Assembly: GCA_021613335.1 (NCBI GenBank)
Contig: JAJTWR010000458.1
Location: 588,001-652,000, forward strand
Source of the DNA: Whitmania pigra
Taxonomy: Eukaryota > Annelida > Clitellata > Hirudinida > Haemopidae
DNA: 64,000 bases
Direction of reading: 5' to 3'
The notes under the pieces are model-generated. The model did not search any database. It worked only from the letters and a program-made list of their open reading frames with translations, and was not told the origin of the DNA. This document shows, piece after piece, positions 11,402 to 23,600 of the stretch (its first letter is position 1; each line of letters begins with the position of its first letter). A program made the translations under genes and the position numbers.

Positions 11402-14090
11402 ATACCCCCTCATCACTTGTGTTTCGAATGCCTTCAGACTGTGAACATTTTTAATTATGTTCATGACACCACCCATGCACTGAAAGCTGTTGTTTGTAAC
11501 ATAATATTTTTGACTGTGATTTTTTTTCATTCTTTACCTCTTCGATATCCTCAATCATAAAATTGAAAGCATCAACATTTGTGATGGACTCCGACAAAGA
11601 TTTGAGAGTTCTGTGCTTCTAATGGCAGTTTAATTTTAGAGTATTTCCGCTTTTGAGTCATCTCTTGAAGATCATGATTTTTATTTGTTCAATATGGAAT
11701 TCTGTTTCAGAGTATTAAGTTATGCAAGACTAATTTACTGTGATTTTGTGTAGTCAATCAAGGTGCCAGTGCTAACCAATTTAAGACTACAAACCACCAG
11801 AAGTGCTGACAAACTATTGGTTTTCTATTCATAAAGTTATATATATATATATCACGTTATAGGTCTTCTTGCAAGCAGGCCCAACAACACATTGTTTGTA
11901 CTTTTGATCAGAACATGAATTTCTTTATACGAAAAATGCTTCTGGGGAATTGTGGTTGGGCTTTCATAGGACATTCATTTCATCAGTTCATAAAACATTG
12001 AAAAGATGTTGTCTCATTGTTTTGATGCCATTTAAAAAAAACTGAGCTTGGTGCAACTCCAGGCTACAGTTATCAGTTCCAGATAAGGAGCCTGCCATGA
12101 ATCGTGTAAATGACCCACTCCAAGAATATGACTTAACTTCTTATATAAAGGAATCACATGGGCCAATTTTCCATACGACCGGGAATGTTTGGGTTCAGAT
12201 TTATCAAATTTTAACTCAAATATTGTTATTATTTCCCTGACTTGCTCAAATGGCAATATCTCAGACATGGCCTATGTGCACAATAACCTATGACCGTATA
12301 ATAACCATGTAAGCTATCGCCATTTGAGCGAACAGTCTGGTCATCATTTTCATAATTTCACAAAAAAATATCTGAAAACTCAAATGCGAGAAAGACCAGA
12401 ACATAAATTAACATGTTCACGCAAATCAAATTTTCAAATTACAACTAACATCAAATAATAAAGCTCCTTCTAAAATAGTTAACCATAGCATTCTTAGTGA
12501 AATAGCAAGTTTCAGGTTCCTTTGAAGCAACTCAGTTTAATTTAGGCTTCACTCAAAGCATCTTACAATTATTGGCCATTGACATGCACTTTGATAACAA
12601 ATGCAGTTTTCGACGGAAAATCACGTCTGTGAAGGAAGCCATTTGCTTCGTAAAATTTAAATTCCTTTCCCAGAAAGGTCCGGTACGTCTTGATGCGCAT
12701 AAGGTGGAGCCAGGCTGGAAAAGGCCTCAAATCTTCCAATATTTTGTGGAAATTGTCAGTTTCGTCCACATATTTGCAATTCCAGTCCTCTACTAAAACA
12801 ACTTTTCAGAACTCATAAAATAAACTGCCAACACTTTTATTACATAACCAAGTTATGAGCCTGAAGCCACTCCTATAGAGCCTTATTATAGACATCAGCT
12901 TTCACAAGTCATATAATGCAAATTATTTCCTGGAAAGGAAGAAACTCCATGCTAAATGGTCTAAACCTAAAAAAAAACAATAGTGCAAAATATCCCTCAT
13001 ATATTAGAAGCTTAATTTTAATGCATGTTCTTTAGCTAGTTCACTTGGAATGTTCACTGGATAACCATCTCTAGTGCTCCTACAATATATTGTTTTGTAA
13101 TATTGTTAAGTAACTTTTATGGCTTCATTGAAATAACAGATCAAAACCTATGGTGGATAATTTCTCTGCATCATTACATATATTCATGTCTTTTTAAAAC
13201 ATTTATTTGTATCTTTTCACTATCAATATACCTCATTCTCGAATTTACAGTGACTTAAATTATTTATCACTTCGTTTGTGCTTACAAAATTATACAGGAC
13301 ATTCAGAACATGCAAATCATCCTTGTTCAAGTTGCTTGATGCCTGTCACTGACAACATTCAAAGCTAATTTGAAAAGGACATGGGCCACAGCACACCCAA
13401 TTTCAGGACCCCTGCACTCTCATCACAATGCCCAACAGTATTTAAATTCTTAAATAGCTTCCGCCATCTTATCATACGCCAAGCCAACAAATTAGTAGCG
13501 ATAATATTCAGATAAAAAACAATTAGCAGCAAATAACGACATTCAGAATAAATGCAAATCGTCCCTGCTCGAACATCCTTAAGGCTATCACTGATAACTC
13601 CCAAGACCTGCTGAGCGGGACACGAGCCACAGAACGCCCGTTTTCAGGACCCCTGCACTATCATCATTATGTACGTAAACATTAAACTTAAGAATTACAT
13701 TAACCAAATGCGACCTAATTTGATACCGAACTAAGATCAGACAAGAAACCGCTGCATTGCCCTAATCGTCCTAAACACACTCAGAGACAAAGAACAAAAC
13801 GGATTCGGAAAACAAAAGAAGGTCAACACAACTGCATTATCTTTAAAAACACATAAATTTTAATTAAAAATATTTTATTTAAAGAACATATAAAATTTTT
13901 AAAAATTTTAAATGATTTTTTTTAAATAGTACAAAAACCAAACCTTACTCATCACTACCTCTCCGAGTTCCGGATATATCTGTGGTCCGCACGTTATTTG
14001 TGGCCTATCGAGGGAGCAGGTTGGTGAGATCTTGCTCTGGTGTTGTTCAGCAGTGTTATAATAGTTTTGCGTCCTTCGTTACCAGGAGCA
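11402..14090. other. Intergenic region, DGAT1 to SLC25A3
   Basis: About 2.7 kb without a supported gene. It holds the DGAT1 3' UTR and a pair of related direct repeats at 13.3 and 13.54 kb. Short open frames on both strands near 12.0-12.8 kb show no family motifs. The 13.85-13.94 kb stretch is almost pure A/T just upstream of SLC25A3. Confidence 0.5.
13296..13668. repeat. Pair of diverged direct repeats, about 135-140 bp each
   Basis: The unit at about 13,296-13,437 and the unit at about 13,537-13,668 share an ordered series of blocks: GACATTCAGAA, ATGCAAATC, CACTGA, GCCACAG, and TTTCAGGACCCCTGCACT. They are separated by about 100 bp. No transposase or tRNA-like boxes are visible in them. 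Confidence 0.6.
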
Positions 14091-15869
14091 ATGATTATCG
14101 AGGACATTTTGCGAAACAACCCATTCGCCAGCCCGTTCAACCGTGCGTCTTGCGATGGCATGAAAATCAACCAAGATAGATCAGTTGCCCTCCTTTCCGC
14201 TAGCGCTAGCAAAGGTTAGATGTTTAAAAGTGTATTGTGTTTTGGTTGAAAACCCTTTCTGTAGTTTCAATGCGCGTATGTCTTGCCGGATTTCAAGGTC
14301 AATCTTGCCCTTTGACATTTAATAACCCCAAGTTGTATCATTGTAAGGCCCAAGGTTAATAGAATGACAATTATATAATTAATTTTCTATGAAAGAGCAT
14401 CTAGAGGTCATGGCTTGATTTATATCAATTTCAACCTTGCTTTGTCCTTGTTCATATCTGAAGACTAAAATTGTTTGATGTGTATCACTAAGTCATGTGA
14501 GAGTTCTAGAGATGATGTCTTTAATTTGAAGATTGCATTAGGTTCAATGTTTTTTAATATTTGTTACATGAATGGTGCTTTTATGTAGGGCTTGAATTTT
14601 TTAATGTTTTTAAATGAATTCATATGACTTCCTTCATTAGGTACAGAGGAATACAGCTGCGAATATGCTTCCAACAAGTTCTTTGCCCTTTGCGGTCTTG
14701 GTGGTGTTGTCAGCTGCGGCTTGACCCATACCATGATTGTACCACTTGACCTTGTGAAATGCAGGATTCAGGTATTGCTTCATTTTTTTTCTTTTTGTTA
14801 TTATTTTAAGCTTAACCAAAAAATGATTGGCTTACTTAGGTTGACAAAGCCAAGTATGGAAATATCGTAAATGGATTCAAAGTTACACTCAAAGAGTCTG
14901 GATTTAGAGAATTGGGTAAAGGTTGGGCACCAACCTTCTTCGGTTATTCCATGCAAGGAATGTTCAAGTTTGGACTCTATGAAGTTTTCAAACATGTCTA
15001 TGCTGATGCAGTGGGGGAGGTTGGTTCTATTTTTCAAACATTTTGATGAGCTCAGATGAGTGAAATACAACTAAATTTTGCAGGAGAATGCCTTCTTGTA
15101 CAGGACGACTCTTTACTTGGCTGCTTCGGCATCTGCCGAGTTTTTCGCTGACATTGCCCTCTGCCCTATGGAGGCTGTCAAGGTCAGAATCCAGACCCAG
15201 CCTGGATTTGCTGTAACTCTCAGGGAAGGTCTACCCAAGTTCATCAAGGAAGAAGGAGTTATGGGGTAAGATGATAAATTTAAACTCAAGTGTTGTGCAA
15301 TAAAAAATATTTTATTCTTGTATGTTATAGGCTGTACAAGGGTCTTGTACCTCTCTGGGGTAGACAGATCCCCTATACCATGATGAAGTTTGCATGCTTT
15401 GAGAGGACTGTTGAGGCATTGTACAAATTTGTTGTGCCCAAGCCAAGATCTGACTGCACCAAGGGTGAACAGCTGCTGGTCACCTTCTGTGCTGGCTACA
15501 TTGCTGGAGTCTTCTGTGCTGTGGTCTCTCATCCAGCTGACACCATTGTCTCCATTCTGAACAAGCAGAAGGGTAGCACCTTCCTGCAGGTTGCCAAGAG
15601 TCTTGGCTTCAGAGGTATGCTCATCTTAGGCAACTAGCAATGAATATTGTTAGTTAGTATAGTTAGTATTGATTCAATGGTATCGATTGTTTCCAGCTAT
15701 GTGGAGTGGTCTCTTCCCAAGGATCATTATGATTGGTACATTGACTGCCCTGCAGTGGTTCATCTATGACTCTGTCAAGGTCTACTTCAAGATGCCAAGG
15801 CCCCCACCCCCTGAGATGCCTGAATCTCTCAAGAAGAAGCTTGGTCTGCAAACTGAGAAGAAAGAATAA
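14091..15869 (+). CDS. SLC25A3: Mitochondrial phosphate carrier (SLC25A3), 6 exons
   Basis: This inner-membrane carrier imports phosphate with protons into the mitochondrial matrix for ATP synthesis. Exons: 14091-14214, 14641-14771, 14840-15019, 15084-15265, 15331-15614, 15697-15869, totalling 1,074 nt (357 aa) with all junction phases consistent. The N-terminus ([18 protein letters not shown]) is a divergent presequence, followed by the conserved EEYSCEYAS. Three carrier repeats carry [20 protein letters not shown] and HPADTI. The block [15 protein letters not shown] and the C-terminal [19 protein letters not shown] are diagnostic of the phosphate carrier within the SLC25 family. Length matches animal orthologues. 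A second short open frame starting at 13,982 overlaps exon 1 in another frame and is not the product. Confidence 0.95.
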
Positions 15870-15918
15870 AAATAATATTCAGTAGGGCAAAAATTGACTT
15901 CAATCAATTGTGACAAAT

Positions 15919-15924
15919 AATAAA
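15919..15924 (+). promoter_or_regulatory. SLC25A3: Candidate poly(A) signal of SLC25A3
   Basis: AATAAA lies about 50 bases after the stop codon, a usual distance for a short 3' UTR. Several other AATAAA-like strings occur in this AT-rich sequence, so the actual end site is not certain. Confidence 0.5.
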
Positions 15925-16382
15925 GGCTTTTTCTAGTTGATTTTTGATATGTCATGATTTTGAGTTTGTTATGGGATTTACTACTTCTATTTATTTCAAG
16001 CTAACAATGAAATTCTTGCAGTGGCATGAGTGACTTGATATTGGATATGAAATTTTTACCCTGAGTTGTTATTCATGGTAGCTCATTAAAATAAGCATTG
16101 TTTAGGCAACATTGTTTTTGTTGTGTCAACTCTCGGTGTAAGTTGCTTGTAGTGATGAGCAACTGCTTGTTATCGGATGTGCAATATTTATCATGGGTTG
16201 AGATTTGGACTGCTCTTCAGGTGTATGTCTTTGTTTTGTGTGGTTTGGAATGAGTATGATTGGTGTTAAGGGATTTAGGTTAGAGTTCATTTTGTGGAAG
16301 GATGAACTGACTGATTTACCAGTTAGAGCCATCTTCAAGTTCAGTTTCTTGATATGTTCTGTAGTGGTTGTAACTCGGACAG

Positions 16383-16407
16383 CAGGGGAATGCCTTCTTG
16401 TACAGGT
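16383..16407 (+). repeat. Copy of the SLC25A3 exon 4 acceptor and exon start
   Basis: This 25-base segment matches 15,081-15,105 (GCAG acceptor plus the start of exon 4, encoding ENAFLYR) with one mismatch. It is about 500 bp past the SLC25A3 stop codon. A nearby string TGTCTATGCTGAT at about 16,537 also matches the end of exon 3. The rest of the exons is absent, so this looks like a worn partial duplication rather than a usable exon. Confidence 0.55.
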
Positions 16408-16414
16408 TAAGTCT

Positions 16415-16620
16415 AGTTAAGTATAATCTTTTACTCAGTTAATTGTAATCTTTTACTAAGTTAAGTATAATGTTTTACTCAGTTAATTGTAATTTTTTAC
16501 TCAGTTAATTGTAATTTAACACACGTGTAAGTGTGTCTATGCTGATAGCGAGGGCTTTTTGATGCAGGGTTAGTGCCAGATTTGGGTGGGGGGGGGGGGG
16601 GGTTAATTTTAAAATCTAAG
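16415..16620. repeat. Tandem repeat of about 22-24 bp, then a poly-G tract
   Basis: Units of the type TTTTACTCAGTTAATTGTAA repeat about five times with small changes between about 16,420 and 16,515. An uninterrupted G tract of about 16 bases follows at about 16,587-16,602. Both are simple-sequence DNA in the SLC25A3-EFCAB10 gap. Confidence 0.7.
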
Positions 16621-16887
16621 AAAAAAAAAATTCTAAAACTGTTTGGTGGTGTCTGTATTGGTTAGTTCGTATCGTGATTAGGAAGTGTCGAAATCTAGGT
16701 GGCGATAAATTAATTTGTGTCTAGCCACTTTATTAAAAATTAGATTTTCAGAAAGTCTAGAGTTTTGACAAAAATAGGTTCCATAAAAATTCTTGTTATT
16801 TTCATGTCCTTAGTACCGTTGATTTTAAAATCACCTTTAACGCGTCCCGAAGTTTACATTTTCAAATAACCGTCGTAGGTTGTTGGG

Positions 16888-19128
16888 ATGGAAGGAGTAT
16901 TGGACCTTAACTGGCCGTCGGTTCAAGAGGCTAAAGAATATGTAGAAAGGCATCACCTAGAACAATTGTTTAAAAATTTGACCGCTCTGTTGATTCTTAA
17001 GCAACCCAGTTTGTCAAATGTGTTTAATTTAATTCATCTATTCTAGCCAAAAGAATCTGATTTATAGAATCACGTTTATTATAACTTGTGAACATTTGCA
17101 TTTTAAGTCAAATGTTAGATTAACATCACAGTGTTTAACGAACCCCTGATTTTTTTTTATTTCGCATGTCTTAAATTATGTTAAACAATCAAATTGCATC
17201 GTATATTACAAACTTATGGACTGGTTCTTGTTTGCAGGAGATCCTTTTGAATATGTGAGAAGGCAGCTAATGAAAATGACAAAATATACATTCTTTGAAG
17301 AACATGACCTTGAGATTTTATATGATGTCTTGGACACTGAAAAAACAGGGTGCTTGACCAAGGAGAAATGTGCTATTGGTAAATTAATCTTGTTAATAAG
17401 TCATTCTTACACTTATGAATTCTGTTTTGAAATAATAAATATTCATACCGTTTAGAAGTTCAATACTCTTGCAGAAGCTTAGCTTTTGGCGCCCCGGTAC
17501 GGAACCGATAATTTGACGCTCCACCTTAACATTATTATTTTGACAATTTTGACACCTTCTCCCCTGCTTAACTATTTCTAGACCCAGGCATATGCCGCAT
17601 CCCCTCCCCTTGTTACGCCACTGAACTTTTGATTGATTTGTTTCTTTCGCGGACTACTACCTACAACCGATTTTTATTTGCCCGTTTTAAGCTTTGAAGA
17701 CTCTGGGATTAGGAGGGACTTCCATGGAGTTTAGCACGAACTGTGTTCCGAAAGCTTCGTTCGTCATAGATTGGTAAATACTTGCCGCTCTGTTTTTTCA
17801 GATATTTGTCCTTAGCTGTTTAAACTTTGAACACATCAGCTAGCAAATCTTCATCATTTTTGCGATAACAACATGAAACTGATCAAGACTGACATGTTTC
17901 AGTGTGTTATAAGATGTGTACATTTCTATATATTTCAATATGTTATACGATGTGTATATTTCTATGTATTTCATCACTGCAGTTTCTATTATATTTCAGA
18001 TTCAGTTTCTGAACATAAAAACAAATCCACTTATTTTTTTTCAAATTTGATTAAAATTCAGTTTTTGTTTCACTCTCATTTCCTCATTTTCTTGTTTCGG
18101 CGACCTTCACACAACATACCGCAAACTGAAAATATTTTCTCTACATAAGCATATGAGGCTGGCGATGCCAGAATATCAAGAGCCATCTATGCCAGATACC
18201 CATGTGCCCTGGCTACGAATCCAGTACTTCAGTGCGGTCTTAATTGATTGATGTTTGAAATCCAATAAGTAGCAGTGAAATGCTGATTGCAAGATTGCAC
18301 AATGTCTTTGTTGTGCCGCTAGACTACTCAAGCAGAGAAATGATTGAACTTTTTAAGGGCGAATCCTGCTAGAATGTCACTTGTCAAATGTTTTCTTCTT
18401 GAGCATACCCTTTAAAAATGTTATGCTGCAATTAGCCCATATCCACAACGTTATTATTATGTATCGGCTTACCTGCGCAATAATGAATGACTTAGCTAAT
18501 TCGAATAATTCAAAAAAATCTTTCTTATCTTCAGTATATATCACAGCTGCAACCGTGGGATCGAGCGGCATGTGTCAAGAAGAGGCATGTGTCAAGAAGC
18601 GGCATTTTGAGGGAGTATGTAAAAATAAAAAAATAGAAAAAATGGTGGACGGTGCAATAGACGAATCCAAAAAACTCTGCTCTTAAATGGGAGCATGGAG
18701 CGTCGAATCCGCAAAAAGAAAAATGGATGGTGAAGGATTGACTTATTGACAGCGCTGGGGTTTGATTAAGGCGGGAAACGCTGTGTGTCGTCGACAGGTT
18801 GACTGAGGAAATATCTGGCAGATCTCAGCAAGTTCATGGCCGTGCAAACAAATACGTCTTTCTCAAACAATCAAACCTCTTTGATGATAATTATTGTCAG
18901 CCTGGCTTAGTTGATAAAGACATAGATAAAGAAGAGTTCTTTGCCGAAATGAAGAGATTGAAGTATCTTGTGAAAGCTTCAGGAAACGATAACATCGATG
19001 GACCCCTTCTTCTTTTGAGTCTCAATCAGAGATACCACAGATCACACAGAGATCTTGAGGATTCTGCCCCTAATATTGTAATCCTGCTGCGTATCACCCT
19101 AACCCAGGCGCTCATTTTCCAAACTTAA
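16888..19128 (+). CDS. EFCAB10: EFCAB10-like protein, 4 proposed exons
   Basis: The family has an N-terminal RIIa-type dimerisation/docking helix pair and a degenerate EF-hand region, and is linked to cilia and sperm tails; no enzymatic role is known. Exon 1, 16888-17008, reads AKEYVERHHLEQLFKNL, the docking-type motif. Exon 2, 17238-17378, starts DPFEYVRRQLMKM and ends with the EF-hand-like LYDVLDTEKTGCLTKEK. Exon 3, 17692-17742, reads ALKTLGL, a family landmark. Exon 4 is proposed at 18911-19128, reading DKDIDKEEFFAEMKRL. All junctions are phase 1 and the total is 176 aa, longer than I recall for vertebrate forms. The exon 3 donor (GTGTTC) is non-consensus and a better GTAAAT lies 29 bases later, so the 3' end is the weak part. 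Confidence 0.6.
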
Positions 19129-19179
19129 GATAATAAAAACTTACCTTCGATCATCGATGAGCTAGACAAGGCTTACAGA

Positions 19180-19680
19180 CTTGGCAGTCCTCTCTAGAGA
19201 GGGAACTACTAAGAAAACAAAAGTCAGTATCATAGTATTGTGTTGCAAAATAATCTCCTTCCTTTTGCTGAGAGGACATATAATGCTAATTTTGTATTCG
19301 AGCATGATAAAATGCCCCAATCCATTCATCCAAACTGACATAAAGCTTTTTCCAAGAGAGAAAAATGAAGATTTTGAGCTGGTCAGCTCGCTCTCATGAC
19401 CTTAATCCTATTGAAAATGATTGGGGTAAGTTGTCCAGACAAAGATGGAATGTAATTTAACTTTAAATCAGAGTTGGAAGGTGTCATCAGGAGTGCCTGG
19501 ATCTGGATTCAGGTGGAAGCAGACTTTATAAAAACATTAATTTCGTTAATGGACAAAAGATGTTTTGAAATAATAGAAAAGAAAGGAAGCATTATTATTG
19601 ACTTTTGGCGTTTTGTGCACTGCAAAAACACATTTTCGGAATTTTTACTTAGTTTGAAAATGATATTTCGCCAAATTTAA
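19180..19680 (+). pseudogene. Tc1/mariner transposase remnant (C-terminal third)
   Basis: Plus-strand frames give FEHDKMPQSIHPN near 19,297, equivalent to the QDNAPxHxSK segment with the second catalytic aspartate. SHDLNPIENDWGKLS follows near 19,395, equivalent to the SPDLNPIExxWG segment. The C-terminal helix runs to about 19,600, with LEGVIRSAW and LISLMDKRCFEIIEKKG. Stops and frameshifts separate these pieces, so it is inactive. It lies just beyond the proposed last exon of EFCAB10 and is distinct in orientation and sequence from the 2.7-3.05 kb fossil. Confidence 0.7.
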
Positions 19681-19770
19681 GACATTTTTGAAGTGCTATT
19701 TACTTAACATACTTAAATTTTAGAAATTTTCGTGACGTATTAGTTGAGATATCGTCAAAAATGAGTACTT

Positions 19771-19802
19771 CATATATATGTATATATATATACATATATA
19801 TG
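19771..19802. repeat. Perfect 32-bp AT palindrome
   Basis: An alternating T/A stretch with C and G placed symmetrically; the sequence equals its own reverse complement over 32 bases. It lies about 90 bp beyond the Tc1/mariner fossil. It is probably a microsatellite able to form a cruciform; no function is implied. Confidence 0.85.
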
Positions 19803-20650
19803 ATTGGGCTGAGTGTATTTTATTAATTTTGACAGTCAGATAGCTTTGCAAGACAAGTGGGACCTTTTCGTGACTGGCAGGAGGATGAATTGACTGAAAT
19901 GTCTCATTTGAGAATTAATGCACCAGCCTTAGCACCTGCAGTTGGACTATAGATGGGACTCATATTTCGCTTCATGAATGCGTCATTTATTTACCAGTTA
20001 TTTCCATGTTCTGACATTTATTAAGAATTTAATGTTTACTTCATTTTCTTCTCTATTTTAACTTAATTCATGTATTTAAGAACCTTCGTGAAATAACAAA
20101 GAATAGAATTTGTAACCTTTTTAGAACGAATTTTGAAAATATACGTTTCTGTTCTATAATCACATTTTAATGCTAGGCAGTTACATGTTACATCTGTACA
20201 TTATTTTACAAATAGTTAAATGCACCAGAAAACAAATCACAATCATGTATGCACAAAAGAGACAAGTTAGATGTAAATCTTGGAAAGTGACTTTTAGAAA
20301 TGAACACTTGGGAATATGGTGCAGAGAGTAGAAACTCAGTGCATATTTTTATGAAAACAAGACAAAGCACATAATCAGGCTGAGCTTGTTAAACAGTGGG
20401 TGGACTGGAAATTATATAATAAACAACAATCTGTAAAAACAACCAGAGTAGTAATGTGGAGATGCCTTCAATTACTTCAGAGATTTAAATGGCAGAGAAA
20501 TACTGAGTGATGATATTATGGTGAAGGTGATATTTGAGGTGACAAAATAAAAAAAATCAAAATCTTATTGAAAACTTAAACTGCTCGTGCTTCATGTCCC
20601 TCTGCAGCATAATTCATTAGCACCAATGGCTGTAAATGTATTTCATGATG

Positions 20651-23600
20651 TCACAGATTCACTTCGGTTGTAATGGCTCCGGGAGTTTCGCCATTCTTCG
20701 CAGCAGCTGTGAAATTTTCTGAGGCTGTCGAGTCGTCCGCAATGTCGGAAGGGCCGCTCTCAATTTTGCTCATCATGTCGAGTTGGTCACACCTGCATTT
20801 GCACCCAGACACTGGACACTGATTCCTAGTCCTAATGATTGTCATGGAAAAAAGTAAAGAAATGAGAATCTTCATATCAAATCTTTCTTGGTACAACAGT
20901 ATATAGGATAAAAAGGAGTTAGTTCAGAATACTTTGAATGGCTATGCAAGCATTATTATTAATGATTAATGAGTTAAACTAACTTGAACCAGCCAATCAT
21001 GTGATCGACATGACCCCCGTGAAGGCAGGTCTGACACCATGTAAACCATTCGGAGATCCTTGACAACTTTCTGTCTTTGTTCAGATTGGCTGAGAATAAA
21101 AAGAATTAAAGAGCAGGTTAAAAAGGCTAAAAAATATTTGTCCTCTGCTTAGATCCAGTGGAGACTCAAAAGCAATTATTGTTTTCGACTCAAATTTCCT
21201 CCTCACCTTTGGTGCTTTTTTGGCAACCAATGCCAGAAGCAGTTCCCATGTACAACATGCAGATAGCACACCTGGCAAGAGGCTTTCTGCAGTGAGGGCA
21301 ACTCTGAATCTTTGAATGTTCAAATTAAACTGATGTAAGTTAAATGCAACTATATATCATTGATCATTGCATTGAGATGAATCTTTTTAAAATAATAACA
21401 TCAATTTAATTTTGTGAAGGTTGTTGCGAAGTTGAAAGAGTCAACAAATAAGTTTTGAAAATAAAACCAGTAAACATTTAATGTCTCACCCTGGGCTTCA
21501 TGTGTGTGCCAACAAGTGCATTACCCTTGGCTTTAGTGACTTTTGGGTCAGTGACAATTGCCTTACTGCAATACGTGCAGCTCAAATGAGTTTGCCGGAA
21601 TGTTTCTGTGACTTTGTCAAATTTTCGGTAGAAAACATCGAACTCGGCCCTGTAAATACAAACTCTTGTAGAGTTTAATCATTAACCCATGGCATGACTA
21701 TTTAAAACCTTTCGGTCCAAAGCCTCATGTTGTCAAGAAGGTTCCTATAAGCTTCAATCCATTCCTTGACCCTAGAATTCTTGCTGAGATCGAGGTCGGG
21801 CTGTCCTTGGATGACTATCGCGACAGCGCTCTGCACATCTCCAGTGAAATCAACATAATTGCTCAACAACTGAACACCATTTTCTGTCAGACCTGAAGTG
21901 AATTATGCAGAGATAGCTGTTTAACTTCATAGCAATGGAAAAATAATTAATTAACATGCTAATTATTATTGTCAGAGCATTACAGAGTCCTGACAAGAAC
22001 AATTATTTGTGTTCAATGTACCAGTCAACAGCAGTCCTTGGGGATCGCCTTCCTCGATGTACTTTGTTGACTGCCTCTCCAGAAAACTCAACAACTAGTT
22101 ACGTATTGAAAAAAAAAACACTTAAGGTTATTAATGGGCAATGAACAATCTACGTAAATGTTAGCATTACTAATTAAAGAAATAATAAAACTCAACAATT
22201 TAATTGAGTGCTGGCAGGCCGAACAGGTTGCATTCCTTGATGGTAATGGCAACATAATATGTTCAAAACCCAGCCTGCACTGCTACAAGTCCTCAGGAGG
22301 AAGCACTATATAAATGCTTAACAAAATGTGCCTCTGAGACTCTGCATTTGGTGCTATATAAGTGAAGTAAATTTAAATAAGCTCAAGCATTAAAACTTAG
22401 AAATTAAAATACTTAGAACTGCCATTAATATTAATTATAAATAATTAATGGTAATTAAACATACTATCACTTTGCTATTAAGTGTCAATGATTACAACAG
22501 ATTCTAACAAAGTCTAACAAGAAGTTGTTATAACCTTCTTATCCTGCAAGTGAAGACAAGCAAAAGCAACCCTATCATTGAGCTCAAGTTGAGAGTCTTT
22601 CTAAAGAGAATAATGGAATATTTGTTAACATTTATAAAGTGCAATATGCTGCATTTTAAACTCAATGAAAACAATCAAATATGCTGGCTACTAGCAAAAT
22701 ATATGTAAAAATTAACCAGCATTGAACTCTCAAATTATTTTATAAGCATAATTATCAATAATGTTTGCTTCAACAAGACGAAAATGAATCTATCATTGTG
22801 CTTAAGGATTGCAAATAAATTTTAAATATATAAATGCTATAAAAGCTACAGTGGAGAATTATAAGGAATAAATCACATCAAATTGACGCACAATGATGGC
22901 TTCGTATCCGACATCTTCAGAAGTGAGAAATTGGAAGAGAGCCTTCAGGTAGGGATTTTTAAGGGTCGCAGTCAGTTCAGAGCACATGCTCGTCCAAAGA
23001 CCACCCTCCTTGCCTGTGTAACCGGAGAGAGCCATCGCTACCATGTTGAGGTCTCCCCCAGACTCTATCGTGACTTTAAATGTTTATAATTAGTTGGAAT
23101 TGATCATTAAATTGGATAACATGAATAACTGAATATCACGAACCTGAATTAGATGTTTCATTAGACTTGTTTTGAGCTCCTTTTATAAGAAGTTCAATGG
23201 CCCTCATCATTCTCACTGTGAAGATTGCAAGGGCTGCTGCTCTCACATACTGATGTTGCGATTCAAGCCTGTCCATGATTTAGTTCGTCAATTTACAAGT
23301 AAGAGTTGCATTAATTAATTTTGTTTAAATATCAACATAAATCTTATATCAACATTAAACATGCAGCATGAAAAAGTTTTGTAAAGAATTATCGAATATT
23401 GATAAAAACATTGAAACCAACTTGTCAATAAGAGGCATGCTCAGAGACTCGTGACCAAATTCCCAACCACAGAGCTCAATTGCTCTAATTCTAAAATAAT
23501 ACCTGATTAGTTTTATCATGAACATTTAATTATATTAGAACATTTTCACAAATACTACAAGCAAGTAAATTATTTTCTAGGACGTAATACAATTTATAAC

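Noticed and set aside
12032..12796. Open frames of 66-78 codons on both strands between DGAT1 and SLC25A3.
   Set aside because: They overlap each other on opposite strands, show no family motif and have no convincing splice context.
16587..16602. Poly-G tract as a possible functional G-quadruplex.
   Set aside because: A single homopolymer next to a tandem repeat is best treated as simple-sequence DNA, and its length may be a sequencing artefact.
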